NCBI RefSeq assembly: GCF_003626735.1
Contig: NZ_RBHX01000004.1
Coordinates: 1-15,391 of the forward strand
DNA: 15,391 bases
Direction of reading: 5' to 3'
From: Microbacterium sp. CGR2
GTDB lineage: Bacteria > Actinomycetota > Actinomycetes > Actinomycetales > Microbacteriaceae
Shown here: positions 5,440-13,395 of the stretch, piece by piece
Layout of the letters: every line of letters begins with the position of its first letter
How positions within the stretch are numbered: the stretch's first letter is position 1
Made by a program: the position numbers and the translations under genes
The notes under the pieces: model-generated
Databases searched by the model: none
The model's input: only the letters and a program-made list of their open reading frames with translations
Told to the model about the DNA's origin: nothing

Positions 5440-6576
5440 ATGTCTGATAACCATTTCGCCGGCGCAGAACGCGCCGCCGGCTACGGCGTTGAAGAGCACG
5501 AGCCGATCACGCCGCCGCCCGTCGCGCCCGTCGCCGTGGAAGAGCCCGCACCGCCGGCCGCGGTGATTGAGAGCGTCCCCGAGGCGTTGGAGGCCACCGC
5601 GGACGCCGCGCCGACCGTGGCAACCACGCCGGGGGAACTGCTTGCAGGGCTCACGCGCGCTAGCCTCCGATCCAGCACCCCGCCGGTTGCAAAGACCGGC
5701 TGGCGCGGCTTCTGGGCGCGCGTCGGTTTCAAGCCCGAACCGTCCGCAGCGGAGAAGGCCGTTCTGGAGGCCGCAGCGTCCCTCGCTCGCGATGAAGAGA
5801 TCATCCGTCAGGCGACGTACACGCGCCCGATCGGCGTTCTCGTCGCGAACCCGAAGGGCAACGCGTCGAAAACGACTGTCTCTCTCGCGCTTGGCGGGAC
5901 GCTGGCCTACTGCCGAGGCGGCGGCCTGGCTATCGTCGAGGTCGCCGAAGATCCGGGAACGCTGACGCTCCGTGCCGAGGGGAACCCGCGGCGCGGCATC
6001 GGGCACCTGGTGGCTGAGCATGACGAGGTGAACAGCGCCGGCCGCCTCGACGGGTACACCGCCCCCCAGACCTCGTACGCGCGGGTGATCGGCTCCACCG
6101 GCCCCAGGGAAGCGCTCACCGCTCGGGCCGTCGCCGATGTGGTGCAGGTGGTCGACGAGTACTTCTCGATGCGAGTGATGGACTCGGGCAACCAGTACAC
6201 ATCGCCCGTGTTCCGGGCGGCCGTCGAGGCTGCTGACGTTCTCGTGATCCCCACGCTGAACGCCGCCGACACGGCGACGAAGGCGCTCGAACTGCTGGAC
6301 TCGCTCAGGGCACAGGGCGGGCACGCCGCGGAGCTTGCGAAAACGGCCGTGGTGCTGGTTCTCACCGATGGCCGTGTGGAGATCCCCGCCGTGACCGAAG
6401 GCGTCACCCAGGCGCTCGCTCACGCCGAGGTGGGGCAGATCCTCAGCATTCCGTTTGACGCGCACCTCGCCCAGCGCGGCGAGATCACTCTTTCCCAACT
6501 GCACCCGGACACGTACCGGGCGTTCGTCGCTGCCGGGGCCGCGGTTATCCGCGCCCTCGAAGGCATCACCAACTGA
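5440..6576 (+). CDS. ParA/MinD-like ATPase of the transfer operon with an altered P-loop
   Basis: The 378-residue product starts at ATG 5440, 6 nt after AGGAGG (5428-5433). Residues 1-85 are Pro/Ala/Glu-rich and probably disordered. A short motif, GWRGFWARVGFKP (87-99), follows. The rest is a SIMIBI-type domain: IGVLVANPKGNASKTT (131-146), the strand LAIVEVAEDPGT, MDSGN with D248, then VLVIPT. Canonical ParA proteins read KGGxGKT at the P-loop, while this one has K139-G-N-A-S-K144-T, losing two glycines. It may bind nucleotide weakly or have become a structural protein. In actinobacterial transfer clusters similar ATPases occur beside secretion genes and may position the machinery; this is family knowledge plus inference. 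It is distinct from the true partition ParA at 14087. Confidence 0.75.
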   Translation: MSDNHFAGAERAAGYGVEEHEPITPPPVAPVAVEEPAPPAAVIESVPEALEATADAAPTVATTPGELLAGLTRASLRSSTPPVAKTGWRGFWARVGFKPEPSAAEKAVLEAAASLARDEEIIRQATYTRPIGVLVANPKGNASKTTVSLALGGTLAYCRGGGLAIVEVAEDPGTLTLRAEGNPRRGIGHLVAEHDEVNSAGRLDGYTAPQTSYARVIGSTGPREALTARAVADVVQVVDEYFSMRVMDSGNQYTSPVFRAAVEAADVLVIPTLNAADTATKALELLDSLRAQGGHAAELAKTAVVLVLTDGRVEIPAVTEGVTQALAHAEVGQILSIPFDAHLAQRGEITLSQLHPDTYRAFVAAGAAVIRALEGITN

Positions 6577-6602
6577 TAACCGATACCGGATAACGGATAA
6601 CC
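6575..6602 (+). repeat. Four unspaced heptads before the pilin gene
   Basis: Four 7-bp units begin at 6575, 6582, 6589 and 6596. The first and last are GATAACC, the others GATACCG and GATAACG. The array starts inside the end of the upstream gene's stop region and ends 1 nt before the pilin ribosome binding site (GAAAGG 6603-6608). A bound protein here could block transcription or a promoter of the downstream transfer genes. Confidence 0.8.
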
Positions 6603-6615
6603 GAAAGGCATGACC

Positions 6616-6930
6616 ATGGAACATCTGACTGGACTCGTCCACGCGGCGATCGATAACCCCCTCGATGGGGTCTTCCCCGACTTCAGCATCTTCGGGCTGG
6701 AGTTCACCGAACTGTGGCAGAAGGTTCTCGGCGGGCTCTGGGCGCTGGCGCTCGTCTTCAGCGTCGGCTACCTCATCTGGGGCATCGTCCAGATGGGTAA
6801 GGCCGACGACGGCAACCCCAACGCCTACAAGCAGGGCCGGAAGGCCGCGATGGCTGCTGGCATCGCGCTCGGCTGCCTCGCAGGGCTCACCGTGATCGTG
6901 GGCGCAATCCTCTTCATCGTCGGCGGCTAA
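6616..6930 (+). CDS. Pilin-like (VirB2-type) two-TM protein
   Basis: The 104-residue product has hydrophobic segments at about 35-59 and 79-102 joined by a charged loop (QMGKADDGNPNAYKQGRK). This size and topology fit VirB2/TrbC-like subunits of conjugative channels, though no cleavable signal peptide is clear. ATG 6616 is chosen over ATG 6610 because GAAAGG (6603-6608) is 7 nt from 6616 but only 1 nt from 6610. It is the first gene behind the heptad array, so it and the following genes may be the part of the operon under separate control. Alternatively it is another small channel subunit. There is no sequence motif that settles this. Confidence 0.7.
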   Translation: MEHLTGLVHAAIDNPLDGVFPDFSIFGLEFTELWQKVLGGLWALALVFSVGYLIWGIVQMGKADDGNPNAYKQGRKAAMAAGIALGCLAGLTVIVGAILFIVGG

Positions 6931-6932
6931 TC

Positions 6933-7619
6933 ATGAACACCACCACACCGCGCCCCCCGCTGCCCCGCTGGGTCTGGGTAGTGGGCGGCGCGATCGTCGC
7001 CGCCGCGATCGTCGTTGGCGTCGTCCTGTGGGCGCAGCGGCCGACAGACCCGGACGCCGGCCCCACCCCCGGAGCCACCGGGGGTACAACGGCCACACCG
7101 GGCACGGACACAGAGACAGTCACCGGATGCCTTGCCGAGGGCCAAGGCATTGACATGCTGCTCACCACTCAGGAGAGCGCGCCGCAGAGCGAGGCCGGCG
7201 CGGTCGAGTTCGCCACGGCGCAGATGCGCTGGACGAAGCAGTGGCCGTGGGCCAGTTTCGAGGAATTCGAGACGGCGAACGTCGAGACTTGGGCGGGCGG
7301 TCAGCCCATCGACCGGGCTCAGTACGACGCAATGGTCGCGGGACCGAATGCGTCGAGCGGAATCGTGCCGGATGGCACACCGTTCCACCTGACTTCTGTG
7401 GTCGGCCGCTGGTACGTCGACGCTTACGACGGTGACACCGCTCAGGTCACGATCGGGCTCGCATTCGTGATCGGCGAAGCCGTCAGCCCGCTCTACCGTT
7501 CGGTTGGCACCTACAACCTCGAATGGACCGAGAACGGCTGGGTGACCAAGGGAACCGAAACAAAGCACACCGTTGAGGAAGCTTTCGACCTCGGCGACCC
7601 GTACACAGGGGGATGCTGA
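6933..7619 (+). CDS. Bitopic membrane protein, possible VirB8/TcpC-like channel component
   Basis: The 228-residue product has one transmembrane segment (about 12-33), a Pro/Gly/Thr-rich linker (36-62) and an extracytoplasmic domain of about 165 residues. Only two cysteines lie outside the membrane, C66 and C228 at the very end; they might form a disulfide. The beta-strand-rich C-terminus (WYVDAYDGDTAQVTIGLAFVIG, then YNLEWTENGWVTKG) and the topology fit the NTF2-like fold of VirB8/TcpC proteins that scaffold Gram-positive transfer channels. That assignment is inferred from topology and context. It starts 2 nt after the pilin stop and its stop overlaps the next gene, so it is translationally coupled. 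Confidence 0.7.
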   Translation: MNTTTPRPPLPRWVWVVGGAIVAAAIVVGVVLWAQRPTDPDAGPTPGATGGTTATPGTDTETVTGCLAEGQGIDMLLTTQESAPQSEAGAVEFATAQMRWTKQWPWASFEEFETANVETWAGGQPIDRAQYDAMVAGPNASSGIVPDGTPFHLTSVVGRWYVDAYDGDTAQVTIGLAFVIGEAVSPLYRSVGTYNLEWTENGWVTKGTETKHTVEEAFDLGDPYTGGC

Positions 7620-9049
7620 TGGCTGTTCAGGACGACCCCCAGTGCGACGACAACATCATCACCGGAGCCGCGTGCATCATCGACGACATCGGTAATGGTG
7701 TCGAGGATGTCGTCGACGGTGTGACAGGCGTGGTGTCGTTCGCTCAAGACCCGTTCGGGGCGACGCTGACAGCGTTGAAGGACGGGGCGAAGTCACTCAC
7801 TACGGATGTGCTGCCGTTCCTGACGACGGCGCTCCAGCCGGATCTTTCGGCAGGGTTCTTTATCCGTGCCTACGCGATCTCGTTCGCCGCCGCGATCTTG
7901 GTCATGGTGGTCATCCTGATCAGTCTGTTCGTGAAGACTGCGAAGGGCGAAATGGCCGGCCGGGATCTCGTGCAGTCACTCGCGCAGTACGCGCCCCTGT
8001 TCCTGATCGGCACGATGTTCGGCCCTCTGGCCGGCCTTCTGCTCGTGAGTCTCTTTCACGCGCTCACAGATTCCGTCATCGCGTGGGCGATGGGTTCGGC
8101 ACAACAGATCATCGACGGCCTAATCGCCCTCATTGACAAGATCGACCCGGCGGCCACACCAGGCGGCGTCATCCTCGCGATCATCCTGATGCTGCTGCTG
8201 CTTATCGGGCTGCTGTTCGTCATCGTGATCCTTCTGTGCCAGCTAGTCACGCTGTACTTCACCGGCGTCATCATTCCGCTGTTCCTGGTCTTCATGATCG
8301 ACCCGGAACGACGCGGCGTCGGGCTCGGCATGGCGGGTCTGTGGCTTGGCATCCTGGCCGCTCACCCGCTGCTGTTCTTCCTGCTCGGGTTCGCGTTCTC
8401 GATCATGGGCGACACCATCGTCACGGTCGGCGAAAAAGACGGCCTACAGACTCTCGTGACGTTCGTCGTCGCGCTCATCGCGATCTACATGGCGGCACTC
8501 TCGCCGCTCGCACTGATGAAGTTCGCGCCTGTCCTCCAGGGTGCGTTCACGCCCTCATCCAGCGGCAGCGGTAGCAGTAGCGGCAACACGATCGGCCCCA
8601 GCAACATCACCCAGGCCGGCAACGAGTACGGCAACGGCGGCAGCGAGACCAGCAGCACCACAACGACGCAGACGACGCAGACGACTACAGGCGGTAGCGG
8701 CTCGTCGACGTCGACCGACTCGACAGATAAGACGCTTTCCGAAGCCAGTTCGACCAACGAATCGGCTCCCACAAGCCGGGAAACGGCCCCTGTGGGCGCT
8801 GGAGGCTCTGCCTCGGGCGCTGGGGCCGCCGGTAGCGCGGAAGCCGCTGAGAGCGGCGCTACAGGGCTTGCAGAGGCGGGGGCGGCTGAATCGTCGACCG
8901 GGGCAGGTGCCGCGGTCGGAGTTCCAACGCTGATCGCGGCCGCCGGTGTTGCGGCGGCTGAAACAGCGAAGAAGGGCGCGGATGGTGCTGTCGCTCAGGC
9001 CACCGCGCCGATGGAAGACAGCAACACGCTCGGAGGGAGCAGCGTATGA
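7619..9049 (+). CDS. TrbL/VirB6-like polytopic channel protein
   Basis: The 476-residue product has about six transmembrane segments between residues 80 and 300 (for example 88-105, 125-148, 182-208, 212-228, 238-262 and 277-300). A long Ser/Gly/Thr/Ala-rich tail follows (about 311-476). The membrane core fits TrbL/VirB6 proteins, which form the inner-membrane channel of type IV secretion systems. ATG 7619 overlaps the previous stop (TGATG) and lies 6 nt behind AGGGGG (7607-7612); an ATG at 7613 has no room for a ribosome binding site. The low-complexity tail is unusually long and may lie in the wall or cytoplasm; its side is not known from sequence. The next gene overlaps by ATGA. Confidence 0.78.
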   Translation: MAVQDDPQCDDNIITGAACIIDDIGNGVEDVVDGVTGVVSFAQDPFGATLTALKDGAKSLTTDVLPFLTTALQPDLSAGFFIRAYAISFAAAILVMVVILISLFVKTAKGEMAGRDLVQSLAQYAPLFLIGTMFGPLAGLLLVSLFHALTDSVIAWAMGSAQQIIDGLIALIDKIDPAATPGGVILAIILMLLLLIGLLFVIVILLCQLVTLYFTGVIIPLFLVFMIDPERRGVGLGMAGLWLGILAAHPLLFFLLGFAFSIMGDTIVTVGEKDGLQTLVTFVVALIAIYMAALSPLALMKFAPVLQGAFTPSSSGSGSSSGNTIGPSNITQAGNEYGNGGSETSSTTTTQTTQTTTGGSGSSTSTDSTDKTLSEASSTNESAPTSRETAPVGAGGSASGAGAAGSAEAAESGATGLAEAGAAESSTGAGAAVGVPTLIAAAGVAAAETAKKGADGAVAQATAPMEDSNTLGGSSV

Positions 9050-10695
9050 GCGATCCAGTCGTGGTGGCCCCGATCAAGGGCTACTTGGGAGGGGAGGACG
9101 GGCACCGCTCGTTCTTCGGCGGGCAAGTCTCTAAAGCGCGTTTGTGGTCCGTTGGTCTGTCCATCGGCATCGGGCTCGTGCTCGTGCTGCTGTTCCAGGG
9201 CGTGGGCCTCGCGATCATGCTCGTCAGCACCGTGGCATCTTTCGTCCTCACGACCCGCACGCACCGCGGGTCCATCTTGGAGCGCCGCCGTAAGCGCCGG
9301 CGCTGGAAGAAGCGCGTTCAGGCCGGCACCGACTCGTTCCGGCCATACTCCGTCGCCGAGTGGGACCAGGCAGAGGCCGACGTGCGACAGGCCAAGGGCC
9401 GGCGTGCCCGGTGGGAAGCATCCCGCCGGCTCGCATCGATCCGACTGATGCCCGATGGCGCAGACGCCATGGGCTGGCTGCAGAAAGGTCGCCGTCAACC
9501 GGGAATCGCATGGCATTCGCCGAGTGGCGAAACCCCGTACCTGTCGGTGGCTTTCTCGGTGACCGGGATGCATCGCGGTATCGAGTCCACCGATTCGACC
9601 AACAAGGGCACGCTGAGTTTCGGCAGTCTTCTCGCTGAGCACGCGGGGCCGGAGTCCCTGGCCCGCAACGTGCAGAGCGTCACTCGAATCGTGCCGGCCG
9701 ACACCGCGCTATACGAATACTGGGTGCGTCAGAACGTCGACGGATCGATCCCTGACGAAGCCCAAGCGTCCTACAAAGAGGTGCTGAGGATCACCAGCGA
9801 GAACGCCATGGTGCAGCGTCACTTCTACACGGTGTCCTGGCCGTTGACGGCGCAGTTCATCAACGCGGCCGAGAAGTTCGGGAACGCGCGCGATGGGTGG
9901 CGGGCGCTCATGGCCGCGGAGATCGAAGAGATGGCCAAGAAGCTTGCTGCGGCTCGCCTCGGGGTGGTCGAAGTGTTCACGGCCCGCCAGGTGGCGGGCG
10001 TGGTCAAGCATCTCCAGAACCCCGGCCACCCCATCGATATGACCGCCGGTGTCGACCCGACATCGTTTGGTGTCGCCTCACACGATGAGTTCTCGGCGTA
10101 CGTCACCGAAGGCACCGACGTGGACGGCAACCCGGTGCAGTGGTGGCATCGCACAGCGAAGATCACTGCCGGCAGCTTGTCGACCGGCGCGCGTACTCCC
10201 CTCTGGATGCTGCCGCTGCTGGTCGGGACTCATCTCAAGATGATTCGCACGTTCTCGTTCCACCACCAACTAGTTCCCGCGGTCGAGGCGAAGGCTGCGG
10301 CCATCAAGGATCTCGTGCGCGACGAGGCCCGGAGGATCTCGGACGCGGAGGGCGGCCGCCTGGCCGACGACACCACGGCGGTAGCGGCCACCGCTGCCGC
10401 CCAGCGCATCGCCGATTTCCGGCCGGGAACCGGCCACGAGGGCGATTACTGGGTGGGATACCTGACCATCACCGAGACCAGCCGAGACCGACTCGCCCAG
10501 GCGTGCCGAACCACGGAATCGGTCTGCCACAGCAAAGCCGGCATCGAGCGGATCGAATGGCTGGACTCCTACCAGGCCGCCGCTGCCGGAACGACGTGGC
10601 CGATCGGTCGCGGCATCCGCATGATCCCGCCCACCGCAAGCGCCAAGTTCTACCGCCGGCTCGCCGGCCGTTCTCAGAAGGACGAACTGACATGA
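9046..10695 (+). CDS. SCO6880-family conjugal transfer protein (VirB3/VirB4 N-terminal-like)
   Basis: The 549-residue product has two transmembrane segments (about 33-50 and 52-70), a strongly basic stretch (RRRKRRRWKKR, 80-90) and a large soluble domain. The order, length and features such as RHFYTVSWPL and the late GIERIEWLDSYQAAAAGTTWPIGRG fit the SCO6880 family found next to VirB4-like ATPases in actinobacterial conjugative elements. The soluble part resembles the non-ATPase half of VirB4, and the next gene encodes only a motor domain. So the pair may be a split VirB3/VirB4 (inference). GGAGGGAG 9032-9039 is an excellent ribosome binding site. The gene overlaps its neighbours at both ends by ATGA. 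Confidence 0.82.
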   Translation: MSDPVVVAPIKGYLGGEDGHRSFFGGQVSKARLWSVGLSIGIGLVLVLLFQGVGLAIMLVSTVASFVLTTRTHRGSILERRRKRRRWKKRVQAGTDSFRPYSVAEWDQAEADVRQAKGRRARWEASRRLASIRLMPDGADAMGWLQKGRRQPGIAWHSPSGETPYLSVAFSVTGMHRGIESTDSTNKGTLSFGSLLAEHAGPESLARNVQSVTRIVPADTALYEYWVRQNVDGSIPDEAQASYKEVLRITSENAMVQRHFYTVSWPLTAQFINAAEKFGNARDGWRALMAAEIEEMAKKLAAARLGVVEVFTARQVAGVVKHLQNPGHPIDMTAGVDPTSFGVASHDEFSAYVTEGTDVDGNPVQWWHRTAKITAGSLSTGARTPLWMLPLLVGTHLKMIRTFSFHHQLVPAVEAKAAAIKDLVRDEARRISDAEGGRLADDTTAVAATAAAQRIADFRPGTGHEGDYWVGYLTITETSRDRLAQACRTTESVCHSKAGIERIEWLDSYQAAAAGTTWPIGRGIRMIPPTASAKFYRRLAGRSQKDELT

Positions 10696-12140
10696 CCATC
10701 ACCCCTGAGATTCCGAAGAAGCGCGGCCTGTCGTCGCTGCCGGGGTTGCGTCGGTTCGCACCGCCCGCACCCGTAGTCGCGACCGACACGACGGCCGACG
10801 ATGAAGAGTTCCTGCCGTGGGCCGCCCCCGGTTCTCGGCTGCGTGTCAACGACAGAGCAGCGGCATCCGGGTTCTACGCGCCGGCCGCTGTCGGCGCGCC
10901 CTCGTCGACGCGGCAAGCCGCCATCCTGAACACGGCACTAGTCGCTCAGCCCACGGGTGCAGATGGCCTGGTTCTCGGCCGCGACAACCTCTCTCAATCC
11001 GCGGCGGCGCATGACCCCGCGACCGCCTACAACGCCCAGCCTCGGCGGATCTCATCGCCGAACGTGGTGTGTCTCGGCGACATCGGCGGCGGCAAAAGCT
11101 CGAACACGAAGTGCAACTACGTTGCCCGGCCGCTCACCCTCAGAAATCGTCGGGTAGTCGTGTTCGACAAGAAGCCCGAAGGCGACGAAGGCGAGTACGC
11201 GCCGATGGCTCGGGCGTACAACTCCGAGCCCATCCGGTTTCGGCCCGATGGCACCGGAAGTCGCATGAACCCGCTCGACAAGCACATCATCCGCGGAGCG
11301 GGCGCGAAGGGCCAAGCACGAGTCATCCGCAACATCGTGCAGCTCGCAGACGGCGACAAGCCGGTCAGCCAGTGGGGCCGAGAAGCGATCCGCCTCGCGC
11401 TACAGCGCACGTTCGCTGAGTTCGAGAATCGGCGCCGCACGGCGACCCTCGCCGACGTTCTGCCTCACCTGGGCGCGGTTGCGGAGGAAGACCACCAAGA
11501 CCTATCTGCGAAGGCCCGCGATCGGCTGCACCAGGCCGGCGTAAGCGTGCTGTTCACGCTGCACGATCTTCTCGACGAGTACGGCGGCATGTTCGACGGC
11601 GATACCTCGAGCGACGTAGACCTCGCCGCAAAGCTCACCAGCTTTGATCTCAGCGCCTTGAACGAGGACAGCGCCGCGGTGCCCGTCGTCATGTCGATCG
11701 GCTACCAGTGGCTTCTTGGGCGGTTGAAGAGCGAGCCCGATTCGTTCACGAACATCATCTACGAAGAGGGCTGGCACATGGTGGCCGGCCCGTCCGCAAA
11801 GCTGCTCCAGTCGTCACAGAAGCTTTCTCGGGCGCTCGGGATCTCAAACGTGTTCGTGATGCACAAGGGCACCGATATTCCGAAAGACTCGATCGGAATG
11901 ACGATGCTCCAGGAGGCGCAGACGATCCACGTCTATCGCCAGTCCCGGGCGGAAGATGCCCGGTGGTGCCAAAAGTACTTCAACTTCGCACCGGAGACCG
12001 CCGACGCGATCATGAACCTGGACGTGGGCGAGCAGATCTTCAAGTACGGGTCAAACCCGGAGATCCGGCTCCGTCATCTGCGTTCGGAGTGGGAGCGTGA
12101 GCTCACCAACACCGACACCGGAATGCAGGCCGGACAGTGA
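10692..12140 (+). CDS. VirB4-like conjugation motor ATPase
   Basis: The 482-residue product starts at ATG 10692, which overlaps the previous stop (ATGA). The open frame continues upstream to 10140, but that part is a shadow of the previous gene. An N-terminal Pro/Ala-rich part precedes the ATPase. Walker A is GDIGGGKSS (129-137, K135, S136), followed by a VVVFDKKPEGD strand and the RFRPDGTGSRMNPLD segment. The Walker B position reads NIIYEEGW (354-361), the place of the DEAW motif of VirB4 proteins, with Tyr-Glu for Asp-Glu. VirB4 ATPases drive pilus and channel assembly and substrate transfer. At 482 residues it is shorter than ordinary VirB4 (about 800), lacking the N-terminal domain that the preceding SCO6880 protein may supply. 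Confidence 0.85.
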   Translation: MTITPEIPKKRGLSSLPGLRRFAPPAPVVATDTTADDEEFLPWAAPGSRLRVNDRAAASGFYAPAAVGAPSSTRQAAILNTALVAQPTGADGLVLGRDNLSQSAAAHDPATAYNAQPRRISSPNVVCLGDIGGGKSSNTKCNYVARPLTLRNRRVVVFDKKPEGDEGEYAPMARAYNSEPIRFRPDGTGSRMNPLDKHIIRGAGAKGQARVIRNIVQLADGDKPVSQWGREAIRLALQRTFAEFENRRRTATLADVLPHLGAVAEEDHQDLSAKARDRLHQAGVSVLFTLHDLLDEYGGMFDGDTSSDVDLAAKLTSFDLSALNEDSAAVPVVMSIGYQWLLGRLKSEPDSFTNIIYEEGWHMVAGPSAKLLQSSQKLSRALGISNVFVMHKGTDIPKDSIGMTMLQEAQTIHVYRQSRAEDARWCQKYFNFAPETADAIMNLDVGEQIFKYGSNPEIRLRHLRSEWERELTNTDTGMQAGQ

Positions 12141-13189
12141 ACGTGCGGCGGTGGCTCACGGTCGGAACAGCGTTCGTCGCTGCCGTCGTTCTGTTGCTCG
12201 TCCTGCCTGCCCTCGGTGCCTCTGTCGGCGGCGCGTGCACCGGCGAGATAGATCCCGTCACCGCGGCCGCACATGAGCCCGTCGCGGGGTACAAGGGCGA
12301 CCAGTTGGCCAACGCCGCCGAGATCATGACAGCGGGCTCCAAGATGGGCCTAGACGCACGCGCTCAGACCATCGGCGTCATGACCGCGATGGGCGAATCG
12401 TCGCTCAAGAACATCACCTACGGCGACGACATCAACGGCGTGACCAACCCTGACGGCTCCCCCACGTCGTCAATTGGTCTGTTCCAGCAGCAGGAATGGT
12501 GGGGCACGGTCGCTGAGCGCATGAACCCAGCGACGGCCGCGCGGTTGTTCTTCGAGCGGCTCGTGAAGGTGACCGGGTGGGAGAACCTCACCCCGTCAGC
12601 AGCCGCTCACGCCGTGCAAATCAACGCCGACCCCAACCACTACACCAAGTGGTACAACGCCGCCGCAGAGGTCGTCAACGCGCTCACGACGGCCGGCATG
12701 ATCCAAGCCACGATGAACTGTGCCGCTGCCGGCGACTATCCGCCGCCAACCGGGGACGGTCCCGGCGAGTGGGGCGGGTACGACAACGGGCAGATTCCCG
12801 TTAGTGCGCTCCAGCAGATTCCGTGGGCTCCCCGGTACCTCCTGCGCGCTGACGCCACCGCCGCCCTCGCGGCGATGAACGTCGCGTTCCGCAGCCAGTT
12901 TGGTTACGACCTCCCCATCAACGACGGGTATCGCGATTACGCCGGCCAGGTCGAGGCAAAGCGGAAGTACGGCAACGACGCCGCGGAGCCCGGAACCTCA
13001 AACCACGGCTGGGCGCTCGCGATCGACATAGGCGACCGCAACCACTGGGCGATCGGCTTCTCGCACCCGATCTATCTGTGGCTGAAAGCCAACGCCGGCC
13101 GCTACGGCTGGGCGCATCCCGACTGGGCAGAACCAGGCGGCGTCGGACCCGACGAAGCCTGGCACTGGGAGTACTACGGCCTCCTATGA
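12137..13189 (+). CDS. Two-domain cell-wall hydrolase (lysozyme-like plus M15 VanY-type peptidase)
   Basis: The 350-residue product has a hydrophobic signal/anchor at about 6-28. Residues 55-185 look like a lysozyme-type fold: E87 in MGESSL is a catalytic glutamate candidate, and SIGLFQQQ follows, as in VirB1-like wall enzymes. The C-terminus (about 225-350) is an M15 D-Ala-D-Ala carboxypeptidase (VanY) domain with S288-N-H290-G-W-A-L-A-I-D297 and DEAWHWEY (E340, H343). H290, D297 and H343 are likely zinc ligands. Such enzymes open the peptidoglycan for the transfer channel. The GTG start 12137 overlaps the VirB4 stop (GTGA); GTG 12143 is an alternative. The stop region overlaps the next ORF by ATGA. 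Confidence 0.85.
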   Translation: MNVRRWLTVGTAFVAAVVLLLVLPALGASVGGACTGEIDPVTAAAHEPVAGYKGDQLANAAEIMTAGSKMGLDARAQTIGVMTAMGESSLKNITYGDDINGVTNPDGSPTSSIGLFQQQEWWGTVAERMNPATAARLFFERLVKVTGWENLTPSAAAHAVQINADPNHYTKWYNAAAEVVNALTTAGMIQATMNCAAAGDYPPPTGDGPGEWGGYDNGQIPVSALQQIPWAPRYLLRADATAALAAMNVAFRSQFGYDLPINDGYRDYAGQVEAKRKYGNDAAEPGTSNHGWALAIDIGDRNHWAIGFSHPIYLWLKANAGRYGWAHPDWAEPGGVGPDEAWHWEYYGLL

Positions 13190-13395
13190 CGCCTCCAGCC
13201 GCCCCATCGGCCCCACCGATGGACATTCGTATCTTCGTTCCCGCCGATCGCGCCGCAATCTCGAAAACCCTTGATTTTCCGCGGAAGTCGATCAGCTGCC
13301 GCCGCGGCGTCGACCAGGTCGAGCAGCTGCGCGATCGCCATGGCACATTCGCACAAAACACCGATCCCCTCCCAGCGACAAAGGAGCCCCGATGA
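13186..13395 (+). CDS. Small coupled ORF of 69 residues, function unknown
   Basis: ATG 13186 overlaps the stop of the hydrolase (ATGA), and its own stop TGA 13393-13395 overlaps the ATG of the next gene at 13392. This double ATGA coupling matches the rest of the operon and supports a real gene, although the ORF is short. The product begins MTPPAAPSAPP, contains MDIRIFVPADRAAISKTL and a charged centre (CRRGVDQVEQLRDRHG), and has no transmembrane segment. I recognise no family. A small accessory or regulatory protein of the transfer system is possible; a spurious ORF cannot be excluded. Confidence 0.5.
   Translation: MTPPAAPSAPPMDIRIFVPADRAAISKTLDFPRKSISCRRGVDQVEQLRDRHGTFAQNTDPLPATKEPR

Noticed and set aside
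5293..6642. 449-residue open frame on the minus strand
   Set aside because: It lies opposite the ParA-like ATPase gene, which has a strong ribosome binding site and a recognisable domain. The minus frame shows no domain and is composed of GC-rich shadow codons.
10140..10691. Upstream extension of the VirB4-like frame
   Set aside because: It is out of frame within the SCO6880-family gene and of low-information composition; ATG 10692 has the ATGA overlap seen elsewhere in the operon.
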